15,661 bases of DNA from assembly GCA_016183075.1 (NCBI GenBank), contig JACPFH010000170.1, positions 1-15,661 of the forward strand, given 5' to 3'. The notes under the pieces are model-generated. The model worked only from the letters and a program-made list of their open reading frames with translations. It was not told where the DNA came from and did not search any database. Position 1 is the first letter of the stretch. Each line of letters begins with the position of its first letter. Shown piece after piece: positions 1 through 8,422 of the stretch. The stretch is from Deltaproteobacteria bacterium (lineage in GTDB: Bacteria; Desulfobacterota; Binatia; UBA9968). The position numbers and the translations under genes were made by a program.

Positions 1-248
1 ACTACTTCCATGAGGCCGTACTGTTTCTCGGCTACGGCATTGACAGCGATATACCCAAAAAAGATGGGGTTGGTGCGCACGCGGAGATAGTGCTGGATTT
101 CGCCCGAGATGATCTGGCGGCGAGTCCAGCGATGCTGGAGGATCCCCTGAAACCACGGATGCCGCTCGATGGGAACCTCCTCGGCATAACTCCAGAGCTC
201 GGCGATGAATTCGTCGGAGGTCATGCGCATGCATTTATCGCAAGCCAT
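1..248 (-). CDS. TENA/THI-4/PqqC-like protein, N-terminal part (cut by window edge)
   Basis: An open minus-strand frame of 82 codons runs off the left edge of the window without a stop. The protein begins MACDKCMRMTSDEFIAEL. From residue 26 it shows a pattern I recognise from the PqqC-like/iron-containing redox enzyme branch of the TENA fold: ERHPWFQGILQHRW (28-41), then GEIQHYLRVRTNP (49-61), then a helical stretch ending near AEKQYGL. Family members are all-helical, act in the cytoplasm and include oxygenase-like enzymes; the reaction here cannot be assigned. The start is uncertain. ATG at 248 has a GGAG about 13 nt upstream, and two more in-frame ATGs at residues 7 and 9 are possible. It diverges from the sigma-54 activator gene, with repeat copy A between them. 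The first ~20 residues, with two Cys, are not typical and may be untranslated. Confidence 0.72.
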   Translation of the reverse strand, partial: MACDKCMRMTSDEFIAELWSYAEEVPIERHPWFQGILQHRWTRRQIISGEIQHYLRVRTNPIFFGYIAVNAVAEKQYGLMEV

Positions 249-310
249 GGCAAATGTCCATCTCCGGCACGCAAAGTGCGGAGCGGGCTTTCGGCCGCGG
301 ACGCTGGATT

Positions 311-437
311 AAGCTCTCTCGGGAAGCGCGCTCTCGGCTGCGGCCGATGGGTTCGTGCCACGGGTCGTACCGTCTGTGATCGGACGTCCGCAGCCTCGCT
401 CGCGCTCCCCTCGCTCGCCGACAAGCACGCTCGCGGC
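311..437 (+). repeat. Dispersed intergenic repeat, copy A
   Basis: This stretch aligns without gaps to 5503-5629. By eye there are 13 mismatches in the first 114 bases, mostly transitions, then similarity fades over the last ~13. The core contains a perfect 10-bp palindrome, CGGACGTCCG, at 381-390, conserved in the other copy, and the palindrome AGCGCGCT at 325-332. The same strand orientation is kept relative to the downstream plus-strand gene, and the repeat ends about 45 bases before that gene's ATG. Both copies lie in divergent intergenic regions. No frame across it looks coding: the conserved minus-frame peptide has about half its base changes non-synonymous and no good start context. 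It could be a mobile or REP-like element, a regulator-binding region or a structured RNA. Confidence 0.8.
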
Positions 438-444
438 GTAAAAT

Positions 445-473
445 TTGCAATTTTAGGCGTCTCAAATTAGAAT
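445..473 (+). promoter_or_regulatory. Sigma-70-like promoter of the sigma-54 activator gene
   Basis: TTGCAA (445-450), a 17-base spacer and TAGAAT (468-473) match the -35/-10 pattern at 4/6 and 5/6. The predicted transcription start is about 480, only ~3 nt before the ATG at 483. The transcript would be leaderless or nearly so. The surrounding AT-rich patch stands out from the GC-rich flanks. Confidence 0.5.
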
Positions 474-482
474 CAGGGTCTC

Positions 483-1871
<1,389 letters not shown>

Positions 1872-1873
1872 CA

Positions 1874-2521
1874 ATGAAAAAACCTTCTCGACGCGCCGCC
1901 GGCCTGCTCATCCTTTTCGCTTTAGCTTTGGTTCTGGGAACCTGGGCCCTTTTGCGGGCCGGCCGCTGGTTGGTGGTGGGCGATCCCCTGGCGCCAGCTC
2001 GGGCTATCGTGGTGGTTAGCGGCCACTTGCCGTTTCGCGCCATGGAGGCCGCTCAGATCTATCGACAGGGCTTGGCTCCGGAAGTCTGGCTAACCCGCCC
2101 CTCGGCGCCGCAGGAAGAGAAAGCCTTGGCTCGCCTGGGGATCGCCGTGACTAGGGAAGAGAGTTACAATGAGCAGGTTCTACGACGCCTGGGGGTGCCA
2201 AGGAATGCGATTCGCATCCTGAGCGAGCCTGTCCTCAACACGGAACAAGAGGTCCTCCTGATCTCCCGCATCCTTGAGCAGGTAGGGGGAGAAACCGTGA
2301 TCCTGGTTACGTCAAAATACCACACGCGCCGGGTAAAGGCGATTTGGAATTCCTTGGTCGGGGATACGCAAAAGGCAATTGTTCGCTACGCTCCCGAGGA
2401 TCCCTTCGATCCCGACCGCTGGTGGCGGAATACCCGTGATGCCCTGGCTGTCGTGCGCGAGTCTATGGGCCTCCTAAATGCCTGGGCCGGTTTTCCACTC
2501 CGGCCGGATAGGGAGCAATGA
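1874..2521 (+). CDS. YdcF/SanA/ElyC family (DUF218) membrane-anchored protein
   Basis: This 215-residue protein has a basic N-terminus (MKKPSRRAAG) and one hydrophobic segment (~9-27), which predicts a single inner-membrane anchor with the rest periplasmic. The soluble part follows the DUF218 pattern: ARAIVVVSGH (42-51), RAMEAAQIYRQGLAPEVWLT (55-74), NTEQEV (122-127) and VTSKYHTRRV (145-154), the last matching the family's LVTS.YH..R block. Family members such as SanA and ElyC affect envelope integrity; no reaction is firmly established for most of them. The ATG lies 2 nt after the activator's stop, so expression is likely translationally coupled. Whether it has a functional link to the sigma-54 activator is unknown. 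The convergent gap after it carries palindromes that may end its transcript. Confidence 0.85.
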   Translation: MKKPSRRAAGLLILFALALVLGTWALLRAGRWLVVGDPLAPARAIVVVSGHLPFRAMEAAQIYRQGLAPEVWLTRPSAPQEEKALARLGIAVTREESYNEQVLRRLGVPRNAIRILSEPVLNTEQEVLLISRILEQVGGETVILVTSKYHTRRVKAIWNSLVGDTQKAIVRYAPEDPFDPDRWWRNTRDALAVVRESMGLLNAWAGFPLRPDREQ

Positions 2522-2597
2522 AGCCCCAAAACGGACCCACTCGAACCCGACGCGCGGGCTCGGTCGAATCGCCTAGCAGGGTGCGGAAAAAGTGATA

Positions 2598-2624
2598 TTC
2601 ATGCTTCGAGAGCCTCAGCATGAA
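2598..2624. repeat. Palindromic element 1 in convergent gap
   Basis: TTCATGCT (2598-2605) and AGCATGAA (2617-2624) are perfect 8-bp inverted arms. Inside them GAG pairs with CTC, giving an extended hairpin with a 2-nt bulge. It is followed by CGGAAAA. Sequences of this TTCGAGA...CTCAGCATGAACGG type recur between genes in many bacterial genomes, which suggests a REP-like element. It lies between two convergent genes and may also act in termination. Confidence 0.6.
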
Positions 2625-2656
2625 CGGAAAATCATCAATGATTTCAAGGGGGTCTG

Positions 2657-2687
2657 CGTTCGCCCTGAGTTTGTCGAAAGGTGAACG
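2657..2687. repeat. Palindromic element 2, possible bidirectional terminator
   Basis: CGTTCGCC (2657-2664) and GGTGAACG (2680-2687) form an 8-bp stem with one G-T pair. The loop region CTGAGTTTGTCGAA is the familiar core of dispersed palindromic repeats. A T5 run at 2693-2697 follows on the plus strand, so it could terminate the YdcF transcript. It shares the trailing TGAACGG with element 1, so the pair looks like two related units in tandem. Confidence 0.55.
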
Positions 2688-2707
2688 GAGAGTTTTTGAG
2701 CAACCTG

Positions 2708-5167
2708 TTAGGATGGTGATTTCTTATCCAGCCCCGCCTGTTGCGCCGCTGTTTCAAAGGGGAGCACGACCGTGAAGACTGCGCCCTTTCCCTGGTCGGT
2801 CTCCACCTCAACTGTCCCGCAAAGCATTTCCGTGTATTTCTTAACGATATAAAGGCCGAGGCCCAGGCCGCCGTGAGATCTGGCCCCTGAGCTGTCAGCC
2901 TGGCGGAAAAGGTCGAAAACCCCCGTCAGAAAATGCGCCTCTATCCCGTTACCCGTGTCCGCGACCTTGAACTCCACTTTTTTGGCCTCGAGTAAATAGC
3001 GCGCGGAGATTGTGACTTGCCCGTTGTCCGTAAATTCAACGGCGTTGCGGATGAGGTTCTTCAGAATGTGCTTGAGCTTTACTCGGTCGGTCTTGATGAC
3101 GAGCGGGTCGGCCGGATAGTCCCAAACTATGGCGATCTCCTTTTCCAACGGCCCTTCGTACGACGCCTTGATCTCCTCCAGCAGGCCGGTCAGGTGAACC
3201 TCCTGACACTCCACCTGAATGCCTCCAGCCTCGATACTGGTTGCCTCCAGGATGGTATTGATCATCCCCAGCAGCTCGCTCGACCGCGTCATCACCTTTT
3301 CCAGGGCTTCTTCCTGGCGCGGATTGAGTTCCCCCAACATCCGCTCTTTCATCATCCCCGCGTACCCCATGATCGAGGACAGAGGCGTGCGCAGCTCATG
3401 GGAGACCACCCCGAGAAATTCTTCCTTCACGCGGTTGGACTTGACCAGCTCTGCGGCGAGTCTTTTCGCCTCCGTCACCTCTTCCATCGCCTGGGAGTGG
3501 TGGATGGCTGTGGCCGCCTGATCGGCCACTGCGGCAAGCAGCCCAACCTCTTCCGCGCTGAATTGATGTTGTTCCTTGGTAAAGAATTCCAGCACGCCCA
3601 CGTCCTGTTTCGCCACGAGCGGCACGCCCAAGTACGAAACCAGGCCATACTTGCGCACGAACTCATGATCTTTCGCGCGCTGGTCGGACCCCAGATCCTC
3701 AATCACGAGAGGGTGACCGGTCGCCATCACCGCACGCGCCAAGCTGTGGGCCGATTGCCAGCCGTTAGGCTTGCCGCCGTTGAGATTTCGGCATGCCAGG
3801 GCCTGGAAATCGCTCTCCTCTCGATTGATGACCCGGACTGTCGAAGCGGCCCCGGGAGGAGAAAAAGAATCGATATTGTCGAGCAGCGCATTGACGGCGG
3901 CCCGGAGCCCGCCGCTCGCGTTCATTGCGGCGAGAGTCTCGTCGAGCACCCTTCGTTTTTCCGTATCGAGCCGAAAGGCCCTTTTCTCGGCCTCGGCAGG
4001 GAATTCCTTCTCGAAGCGCTCCTTGAACCGACGGAATTCCTCCAGCTCCTCGGGCGTGATGTCGACCGGGCGCACTTGCTTGGGAGCGCGCCTTTCCTCG
4101 AGATCCGCGAGGGCCTGGTCAAACCCGTCCTCCCCGATGCCCAGCCGGTTCAGTCTCTCGCGCAAGGGGCCAACGAGTCTTTCTCGGATCTCCTTGCTGC
4201 GGAGAAATCGCGTCCCTGCCCGGGCCAGAGCCTTTCCATCCCCGCCGCCTTCCTGAAAGGCTTTTACTACGAGCTCCAGCTTGATGGAGTCCGCCGCCTG
4301 CTCCAGCATGCGCGCCAGGTCTTCTGTTGAATCCCTGAATGCAGCCGGCGCCTCGGGGCTTAGCGCCGTTTTTCTGAATTCCTTGGCCAGGCGACTTACG
4401 GCTAGAGAAAAATCCTTGCCTTCCTGAATGAAAGGTTGGGCCAAGCGGCTTTCCAGAACACCGCTCACGCCCGCGACGATGCGCTTGAGCCCATCCAGGT
4501 CGGTTGTTTGACGCAGCATCTGCTCCGCCACGACCTCGGGCTTTCTTTCCACTTCAAAGGATAGCCTTTCGCCATCGAAAACGATCTCTCCCTGGCTTCC
4601 TTTCAAGCAATGGTCGATGACCTCCGCCATGCGCTCGACTTTGCGAGCCGGTTCAGGAGCGGCTTCCTTCCTCGCCTCTCGCTCTGGCCGGCCGATCTCC
4701 TCTCGGCGTACGACCTCTTCCTCTTCCCTGACGAGCTTAAAGAGAGAAACCCCGAGACGGATGTGCTCGAAGCCGGCCTGTTCAAAGGCGGTCTTGAATC
4801 CGCCCATGCCTTCAAGCGTTCTGGGCGGCGCCGCCATAAGCTTGAATAACGAACTCAGCTCCTCCTCACCGCCGCCCCGAGCAAAGGTCAAACTCTCGAT
4901 CTGTAGACGCTTGCACTCCCGGATCACCTCGGGCACACCGGGTTTTTTGCTGTCCATGGACAGATCGTTGGCAAGGATGTGCCCTTCAGTGAACCCTAAC
5001 GTGAAGGCAGTCTCTGTCTGGAGAAGTTTTTCCAGGCCGGCAGAAAAATCGCGCACCGCGAGCTGTGCCGCGGGATGTTTTTCCGTATAGAGGCGGTAGC
5101 GGTTGAGGACGAGCGCCAAAAGCTTGACGATCTCAGCGTACTGGGTCTCTTTTTCCTGGGCTTCCAT
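2708..5167 (-). CDS. Histidine kinase with an uncharacterised N-terminal region, GAF, HisKA and HATPase domains
   Basis: This 819-residue kinase has no obvious membrane segment and should be cytoplasmic. Residues 1-145 form a helical/mixed module (LLNRYRLYTEKHPAA-like opening, ESLTFARGG at 91-99) that I associate with deltaproteobacterial signalling proteins but cannot name. Residues ~150-400 are charged and helical, probably partly coiled coil. A GAF domain fits ~405-560 (VIEDLGSDQRAKDHEF, YLGVPLVAK, EVGLLAAVADQAATAI). HisKA has the phosphoacceptor H590 in FLGVVSHELRTPLSS. HATPase_c has N-box KNLIRNAVEF (703-712), G1 DTGNGI (737-742), F-box FDLF (751-754) and G2 GGLGLGLYI (766-774). No receiver domain is fused, so a partner regulator must lie elsewhere; the nearby NtrC-type protein has a damaged receiver. 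A purine-rich GGGGGCGGA precedes the ATG. Confidence 0.95.
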   Translation of the reverse strand: MEAQEKETQYAEIVKLLALVLNRYRLYTEKHPAAQLAVRDFSAGLEKLLQTETAFTLGFTEGHILANDLSMDSKKPGVPEVIRECKRLQIESLTFARGGGEEELSSLFKLMAAPPRTLEGMGGFKTAFEQAGFEHIRLGVSLFKLVREEEEVVRREEIGRPEREARKEAAPEPARKVERMAEVIDHCLKGSQGEIVFDGERLSFEVERKPEVVAEQMLRQTTDLDGLKRIVAGVSGVLESRLAQPFIQEGKDFSLAVSRLAKEFRKTALSPEAPAAFRDSTEDLARMLEQAADSIKLELVVKAFQEGGGDGKALARAGTRFLRSKEIRERLVGPLRERLNRLGIGEDGFDQALADLEERRAPKQVRPVDITPEELEEFRRFKERFEKEFPAEAEKRAFRLDTEKRRVLDETLAAMNASGGLRAAVNALLDNIDSFSPPGAASTVRVINREESDFQALACRNLNGGKPNGWQSAHSLARAVMATGHPLVIEDLGSDQRAKDHEFVRKYGLVSYLGVPLVAKQDVGVLEFFTKEQHQFSAEEVGLLAAVADQAATAIHHSQAMEEVTEAKRLAAELVKSNRVKEEFLGVVSHELRTPLSSIMGYAGMMKERMLGELNPRQEEALEKVMTRSSELLGMINTILEATSIEAGGIQVECQEVHLTGLLEEIKASYEGPLEKEIAIVWDYPADPLVIKTDRVKLKHILKNLIRNAVEFTDNGQVTISARYLLEAKKVEFKVADTGNGIEAHFLTGVFDLFRQADSSGARSHGGLGLGLYIVKKYTEMLCGTVEVETDQGKGAVFTVVLPFETAAQQAGLDKKSPS

Positions 5168-5335
5168 TTAGATCCGCCCCCGCCATACCGCCAGGAATGG
5201 CTCGGTGGCCTCCGTCACATGGGTAACCCTAACGCTGCTTGTGGCTCTGCGCCCAAAGCCACAATTGTCGGTGAGATGAATAAGAACCAAACCCATAGAA
5301 AGTCCGGCAAGACAACGCCGGTCCGTCAGGAACAA
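5168..5335 (-). other. Predicted 5' leader of the kinase mRNA with hairpin and small open frame
   Basis: From the predicted start (~5335) to the kinase ATG there are about 167 nt. The leader holds a strong hairpin, TTGTGGCT/AGCCACAA as read in the mRNA, with 8-bp arms at 5239-5246 and 5257-5264 and a 10-nt loop. There is also a small CCGGC/GCCGG stem upstream. A 42-codon frame starting at 5296 (MGLVLIHLTDN...) has its TAA immediately before the kinase ATG (TAAATG), so it could couple translation. Its ribosome site is weak and I see no family match, so it may be chance. Confidence 0.35.
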
Positions 5336-5341
5336 GGCGCA

Positions 5342-5370
5342 ATTATTGCAAACCCCGATATCCAGGTCAA
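5342..5370 (-). promoter_or_regulatory. Sigma-70-like promoter of the histidine kinase gene
   Basis: On the minus strand TTGACC (5370-5365), a 17-base spacer and AATAAT (5347-5342) each match consensus at 5/6. The predicted start is near 5335, leaving a long leader before the kinase ATG at 5167. Confidence 0.55.
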
Positions 5371-5502
5371 GAAGAGATTTTTTTACTTTACTACGCTGTT
5401 TTAGAAAGTCCAGACCCTTCTTAGTCCTGATGCATAGGGATAGGGGCCCTGACGACAGAAGACCAATCTTATTCTCTGAGCGCGCGCTGCGGCCGGTGAA
5501 CC

Positions 5503-5629
5503 AAGCTCCCTCGGGAAGCGCGCTCTCGGCTGCGGCCGATGGGTTTGTGCCATGAGTCGAACTGTTTGTAATCGGACGTCCGCAACCTCCCTCGCGCTCC
5601 CCTCTGTCGCTGACAAACGAGGCTGCGGC
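5503..5629 (+). repeat. Dispersed intergenic repeat, copy B
   Basis: This is the partner of the repeat at 311-437, in the same orientation and also upstream of a plus-strand gene. The palindrome CGGACGTCCG is at 5573-5582. Compared with copy A most changes are C to T or G to A, so this copy is more AT-rich. The decamer GCTGCGGCCG occurs three times around it (5486-5495, 5529-5538, 5622-5631), but only the middle one is shared with copy A. The repeat ends 10 bases before a consensus -35 box. Confidence 0.8.
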
Positions 5630-5638
5630 CGTCGATTT

Positions 5639-5667
5639 TTGACACCTGCGGCGATTTCCCCTATATA
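5639..5667 (+). promoter_or_regulatory. Sigma-70-like promoter of the MFS transporter gene
   Basis: A perfect TTGACA (5639-5644), a 17-base spacer and TATATA (5662-5667) lie just before the gene; TATAGT at 5664-5669 with a 19-base spacer is the alternative. The predicted start is ~5674, about 5 nt before the ATG at 5679. No Shine-Dalgarno sequence is visible, so the message would be almost leaderless. Confidence 0.6.
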
Positions 5668-5678
5668 GTGCCGGTAAC

Positions 5679-6944
5679 ATGCGGCCCGCGTTCTTTTACG
5701 GCTACGTGATCCTGGCCCTCAGCTTTTCCAACACGACCTTTGTGCGCGGCGTTTCCGGAGCCTTCAGCGTCTTTTACGTGGCGCTGCTGGAGGACTTCGG
5801 CTGGTCCCATGGAGTCGGCGCGAGCATCGTCTCCATTAATTCCCTGGTCTACGCCCTGGTCTCTCCGCTCGTCGGTTGGGCCTTTGACCGCTTGGGGCCG
5901 CGCGCGTTGATGCCTCTTGGCGGGCTGCTGATTGGCTCGGGGTTGCTCATGTCGGGCTTGAGCCGTTCGCTGTGGGAACTCCTCCTTGCCTACGGCGTCG
6001 TCGTCGCCATGGGCCAAGGGGTGCTGGGCTTCGTCAGCCAGAGCGCCCTCATTTCGCATTGGTTCATCCGCCGCCGCGGCACGGCTATGGGCCTCGCAAC
6101 CATGGGGCAGGGCTTTGGGATGCTGCTCCTCGTTCCGCTAGCTCAATTCCTTATATCGCTTGCGGGATGGCGCGCCGCGTTCATGGTCCTCGGCGGGGTC
6201 AGCCTTTGCGCCCTCGTCCCGACCAATGCCTTTCTCCAGAGCCGCAGCCCCTCCGAGGTGGGGCAACTCCCCGACGGGGACCCGCCATCGGTCGTCGATG
6301 GCTACAAGGCAAGGGGCCATAAGCCGTCTCAAATCCAGCGGTGGACGCTCAAGGCTGCGCTGCGGTCGTTTCCCTTCTGGACCATCACCGTGGGACACCT
6401 TGCCCTTGGCACGGGCCTCTATATTTTTTACACGCATGTCGTGGCGCACCTCGTCCACGAAGGCTTCGAGAGGCTCTTCGCGGCTCTCGCGCTGGGCCTG
6501 ATAGGCTTCGTCCGAATTCCCGGCACCTCTCTTTGGGGAGTTATCTCCGACCGGCTTGGCCGTGACACGGCCTACGGTTGGTCTGTCGTCATAACCGTGG
6601 CAGGGGCTGCAGGTTTGGCCATGGTCAACCCGAGCTTCCCGAGGTGGTTCGTCTATGCCGTCGCGGTTCTATTCGGGCTTGGCCATGCCGCGGGGAATCC
6701 CACTTACGGAGCGGTCATCGGGGACATCTTCGGCGGCAGCCACGTAGGGACCATCTTCGGCTTCCTGGAGATCGGTTTTGGAATCGGAATGGCGCTGGGG
6801 TCATGGCTCGGCGGAGCCCTCTTCGACGTCACCGGATCGTACCACTGGGCCTTTGGTCTGGGCGTCGTAACTTTCACCGCTTCTTATCTCGCCGTGCGCG
6901 CGAGCATCAACTGGCAGCGACGACAGGAGGATTGGAGCCGATGA
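5679..6944 (+). CDS. MFS transporter, monocarboxylate/oxalate-formate antiporter-like
   Basis: This 421-residue integral membrane protein should have 12 helices. The first starts at FFYGYVILALSFSNTTF (5-21). The major-facilitator motif A is in loop 2-3 as GWAFDRLGPR (66-75), with the half-repeat copy GVISDRLGRD (287-296) in loop 8-9. A hydrophilic central loop (~188-228) separates the two halves. The sequence style (ALLEDFGWSHGVGASI, AMGLATMGQGFGMLL, GTIFGFLEIGFGIGMALG) resembles carboxylate-transporting MFS proteins of environmental proteobacteria, so an organic acid is a reasonable guess for the substrate, no more. The start has no Shine-Dalgarno site and sits ~5 nt from the predicted transcription start. 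The stop overlaps the Sir2 start (ATGA), so the two genes form a transcriptional pair. Confidence 0.92.
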   Translation: MRPAFFYGYVILALSFSNTTFVRGVSGAFSVFYVALLEDFGWSHGVGASIVSINSLVYALVSPLVGWAFDRLGPRALMPLGGLLIGSGLLMSGLSRSLWELLLAYGVVVAMGQGVLGFVSQSALISHWFIRRRGTAMGLATMGQGFGMLLLVPLAQFLISLAGWRAAFMVLGGVSLCALVPTNAFLQSRSPSEVGQLPDGDPPSVVDGYKARGHKPSQIQRWTLKAALRSFPFWTITVGHLALGTGLYIFYTHVVAHLVHEGFERLFAALALGLIGFVRIPGTSLWGVISDRLGRDTAYGWSVVITVAGAAGLAMVNPSFPRWFVYAVAVLFGLGHAAGNPTYGAVIGDIFGGSHVGTIFGFLEIGFGIGMALGSWLGGALFDVTGSYHWAFGLGVVTFTASYLAVRASINWQRRQEDWSR

Positions 6945-7693
6945 CGCTAAGCGAATTCGCCGCCCGTATTCGCGGATGTAAAGAAATTGTCTTTTTTACC
7001 GGCGCCGGCATCAGCACGGAATCGGGCGTGCCCGATTTTCGAAGCCCGGGAGGCATCTGGACAAAGTACCAGCCGGTCTATTTCGAAGAATTCCTGGGCA
7101 GCGAAGAGGCGCGGGTCCGCTATTGGAAGATGAAAAAGGAAACTATCGAGCTTTACAAAAACGTCAGCCCCAACATCGGCCATTATTCGATTCAGGCCTG
7201 CGAAGAAAAAGGGCAGCTTCTGGGGCTCATCACGCAAAACGTGGACGGGCTGCATCGTTTGGCCGGGGTTTCCGAGGAGAAGATGGTCGAGCTTCACGGA
7301 ACGGATCGAAAAGTGGTCTGCCTCGGCTGCGAAAAGGAGGCCGACGCACAAGCGATCTACGAGAAGATTTCCCGGGACCCGACGCCGCCCCTGTGTGATC
7401 GCTGCGGCGGATTTCTCAAGCCCGCTACGATTTCTTTCGGACAGCCGATGCCGGTTGTCGCGATGAGACGCGCCCAGGAGCTGAGCCAGGCGGCGGAAAT
7501 TTTCATCGTCGTCGGCTCCTCCCTTGTCGTGCAGCCAGCCGCCTCCTTTCCGGTGATCGCCAAGCGGAGCGGCGCGCTCTTAGGCATCATCAACCGCGAC
7601 CCGACGCCCTTGGACTCCCTGGCGGATTTTAATTATCGAGGGGCGATCGGAGAGTTTTTTACCAAGCTTAATCCGCTGCTCTCTGATGGATGA
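6941..7693 (+). CDS. NAD-dependent protein deacylase of the Sir2 family
   Basis: This 250-residue sirtuin would remove acyl groups from protein lysines using NAD+, in the cytoplasm. The NAD-binding GAGIS (21-25) runs into TESGVPDFRSPGG; TQNVDGLH (98-105) and ELHGT (117-121, catalytic H119) are intact. Four zinc cysteines occur as C127-x2-C130 and C152-x2-C155, followed by GSS (192-194) for NAD ribose contact. The Tyr/Arg pair typical of desuccinylase-type sirtuins is not evident, so deacetylation is more likely, without proof. ATG at 6941 is chosen because AGGAGG lies 10 nt upstream (6925-6930) and the family begins here. The open frame extends far upstream but only through the MFS gene in another frame. 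It overlaps the MFS stop by 4 bases. Confidence 0.96.
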   Translation: MTLSEFAARIRGCKEIVFFTGAGISTESGVPDFRSPGGIWTKYQPVYFEEFLGSEEARVRYWKMKKETIELYKNVSPNIGHYSIQACEEKGQLLGLITQNVDGLHRLAGVSEEKMVELHGTDRKVVCLGCEKEADAQAIYEKISRDPTPPLCDRCGGFLKPATISFGQPMPVVAMRRAQELSQAAEIFIVVGSSLVVQPAASFPVIAKRSGALLGIINRDPTPLDSLADFNYRGAIGEFFTKLNPLLSDG

Positions 7694-7729
7694 GAGCATA
7701 TTGAACTGAGTCCCTCGGGAATTCCTAGT

Positions 7730-7747
7730 TGCCCTCCGTAGGGGGCA
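7730..7747 (+). terminator. Short hairpin after sir2, weak terminator candidate
   Basis: TGCCCTC-CGTA-GGGGGCA folds into a 7-bp stem with one G-T pair and a four-base loop, 36 bases past the Sir2 stop. No T-run follows, so Rho-independent termination is doubtful. Confidence 0.3.
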
Positions 7748-7849
7748 TGGACAGGAAGGGTGGCACAAGGACAAGACTTTAGGTATTATCAGAATGAGGC
7801 ATGACCAAGCACAATCACTTAGTTGCCGGACCGCAGCTAGACTTGTCGC

Positions 7850-8119
7850 ATGCAGTTTGAATGGGATCGTGACAAAGCGCGGAGAAATCTCAAAAAACAT
7901 GGCGTCCCGTTCGACGAGGCAGTAACTGTGTTCTACGACCCTTTGTCTGCCACTTTGGACGATCCCGATCGTTCTATAGGCGAGCGGAGATTTATTACCG
8001 TTGGCTATTCCGCCCGCGGCCGTCTGCTGGTTGTTTCGCATACCGAGCGGGGAAATGCCGTGCGTATCATTAGCGCGCGACGAGCAACCGCGCACGAGAG
8101 GAGACGACATGAAACGTAA
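7850..8119 (+). CDS. brnT: BrnT family (DUF497) toxin
   Basis: This 89-residue protein has the BrnT layout: FEWDRDKARRNLKKHGVPFDE (3-23), a VFYDP segment (27-31), ERRFITVGYSARGRLLVVSHTER (44-66) and RIISARRATAHERRRHE near the end. BrnT toxins are RelE-like ribonucleases held inactive by a partner antitoxin encoded downstream. The usual terminal ERxxYE tyrosine is histidine here. There is no Shine-Dalgarno site before ATG 7850; a TAGACT at 7838-7843 would place transcription start at the ATG itself, but no good -35 accompanies it, and TATTAT at 7784-7789 is another candidate -10. The stop lies inside the next gene (11-base overlap), the typical toxin-antitoxin arrangement. Confidence 0.9.
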   Translation: MQFEWDRDKARRNLKKHGVPFDEAVTVFYDPLSATLDDPDRSIGERRFITVGYSARGRLLVVSHTERGNAVRIISARRATAHERRRHET

Positions 8120-8372
8120 GGGCCGAAGCAATGGTGATGAACTGCGCCCTGAGTACGACTTTGACTACTCAAAAGCCGTTCGCGGAAAGTACTACAAGCG
8201 CCTTTTGAAGGAAGGCGCAAATGTCGTCGTACTCGAGCCGGACGTCGCCAAAGCATTCCGAGACTCAGCAACAGTGAACGATGCGCTGCGCTCTCTGCTC
8301 CAGGTCGCGCGCCTTTCTCGCCGTCCAACTGCGCGCTCGGCCCGGGCGGCGCGCAAGCGTGCCACTGCTTAG
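8109..8372 (+). CDS. BrnT-linked antitoxin (BrnA/CopG-like)
   Basis: This 87-residue protein starts at ATG 8109, preceded by GAGAGGAG with a 5-nt gap, a strong ribosome site inside the toxin gene. It overlaps the toxin by 11 bases. The middle part (RPEYDFDYSKAVRGKYYKRL, then NVVVLEPDVAKAFRDSATVN at 38-57 and DALRSLLQVARL) is a pattern shared with antitoxins that neighbour BrnT. The valine/leucine strand followed by PDVAKAF and a short helix would make the DNA-binding part. The last 20 residues are an Arg/Ala-rich tail. It should bind BrnT and repress the operon. It is not classic BrnA in sequence, so the partner role comes mainly from position. Confidence 0.82.
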   Translation: MKRKGRSNGDELRPEYDFDYSKAVRGKYYKRLLKEGANVVVLEPDVAKAFRDSATVNDALRSLLQVARLSRRPTARSARAARKRATA

Positions 8373-8422
8373 CGCCGGCATCTTAGACGTTTGGCCACCG
8401 TGCCAGCCTTGGGGAGTAAAAA

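Noticed and set aside
90..470. 126-residue plus-strand frame at the left edge
   Set aside because: Its first part is antisense to the TENA/PqqC-like frame and the rest runs through the repeat; it starts at GTG without a ribosome site.
3017..4330. 437-residue plus-strand frame opposite the histidine kinase
   Set aside because: It is antisense to a kinase with complete H, N, G1 and G2 boxes; its sequence is arginine/leucine-rich with no family pattern and no ribosome site.
5168..5680. 170-residue minus-strand frame upstream of the kinase
   Set aside because: It crosses the promoter and the dispersed repeat and has no recognisable domain. Only its last 42 codons were kept as a low-confidence leader frame.
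6578..6940. Upstream extension of the Sir2 frame to 6578
   Set aside because: It lies wholly within the MFS gene in another frame, while ATG 6941 has an AGGAGG and starts the family sequence.
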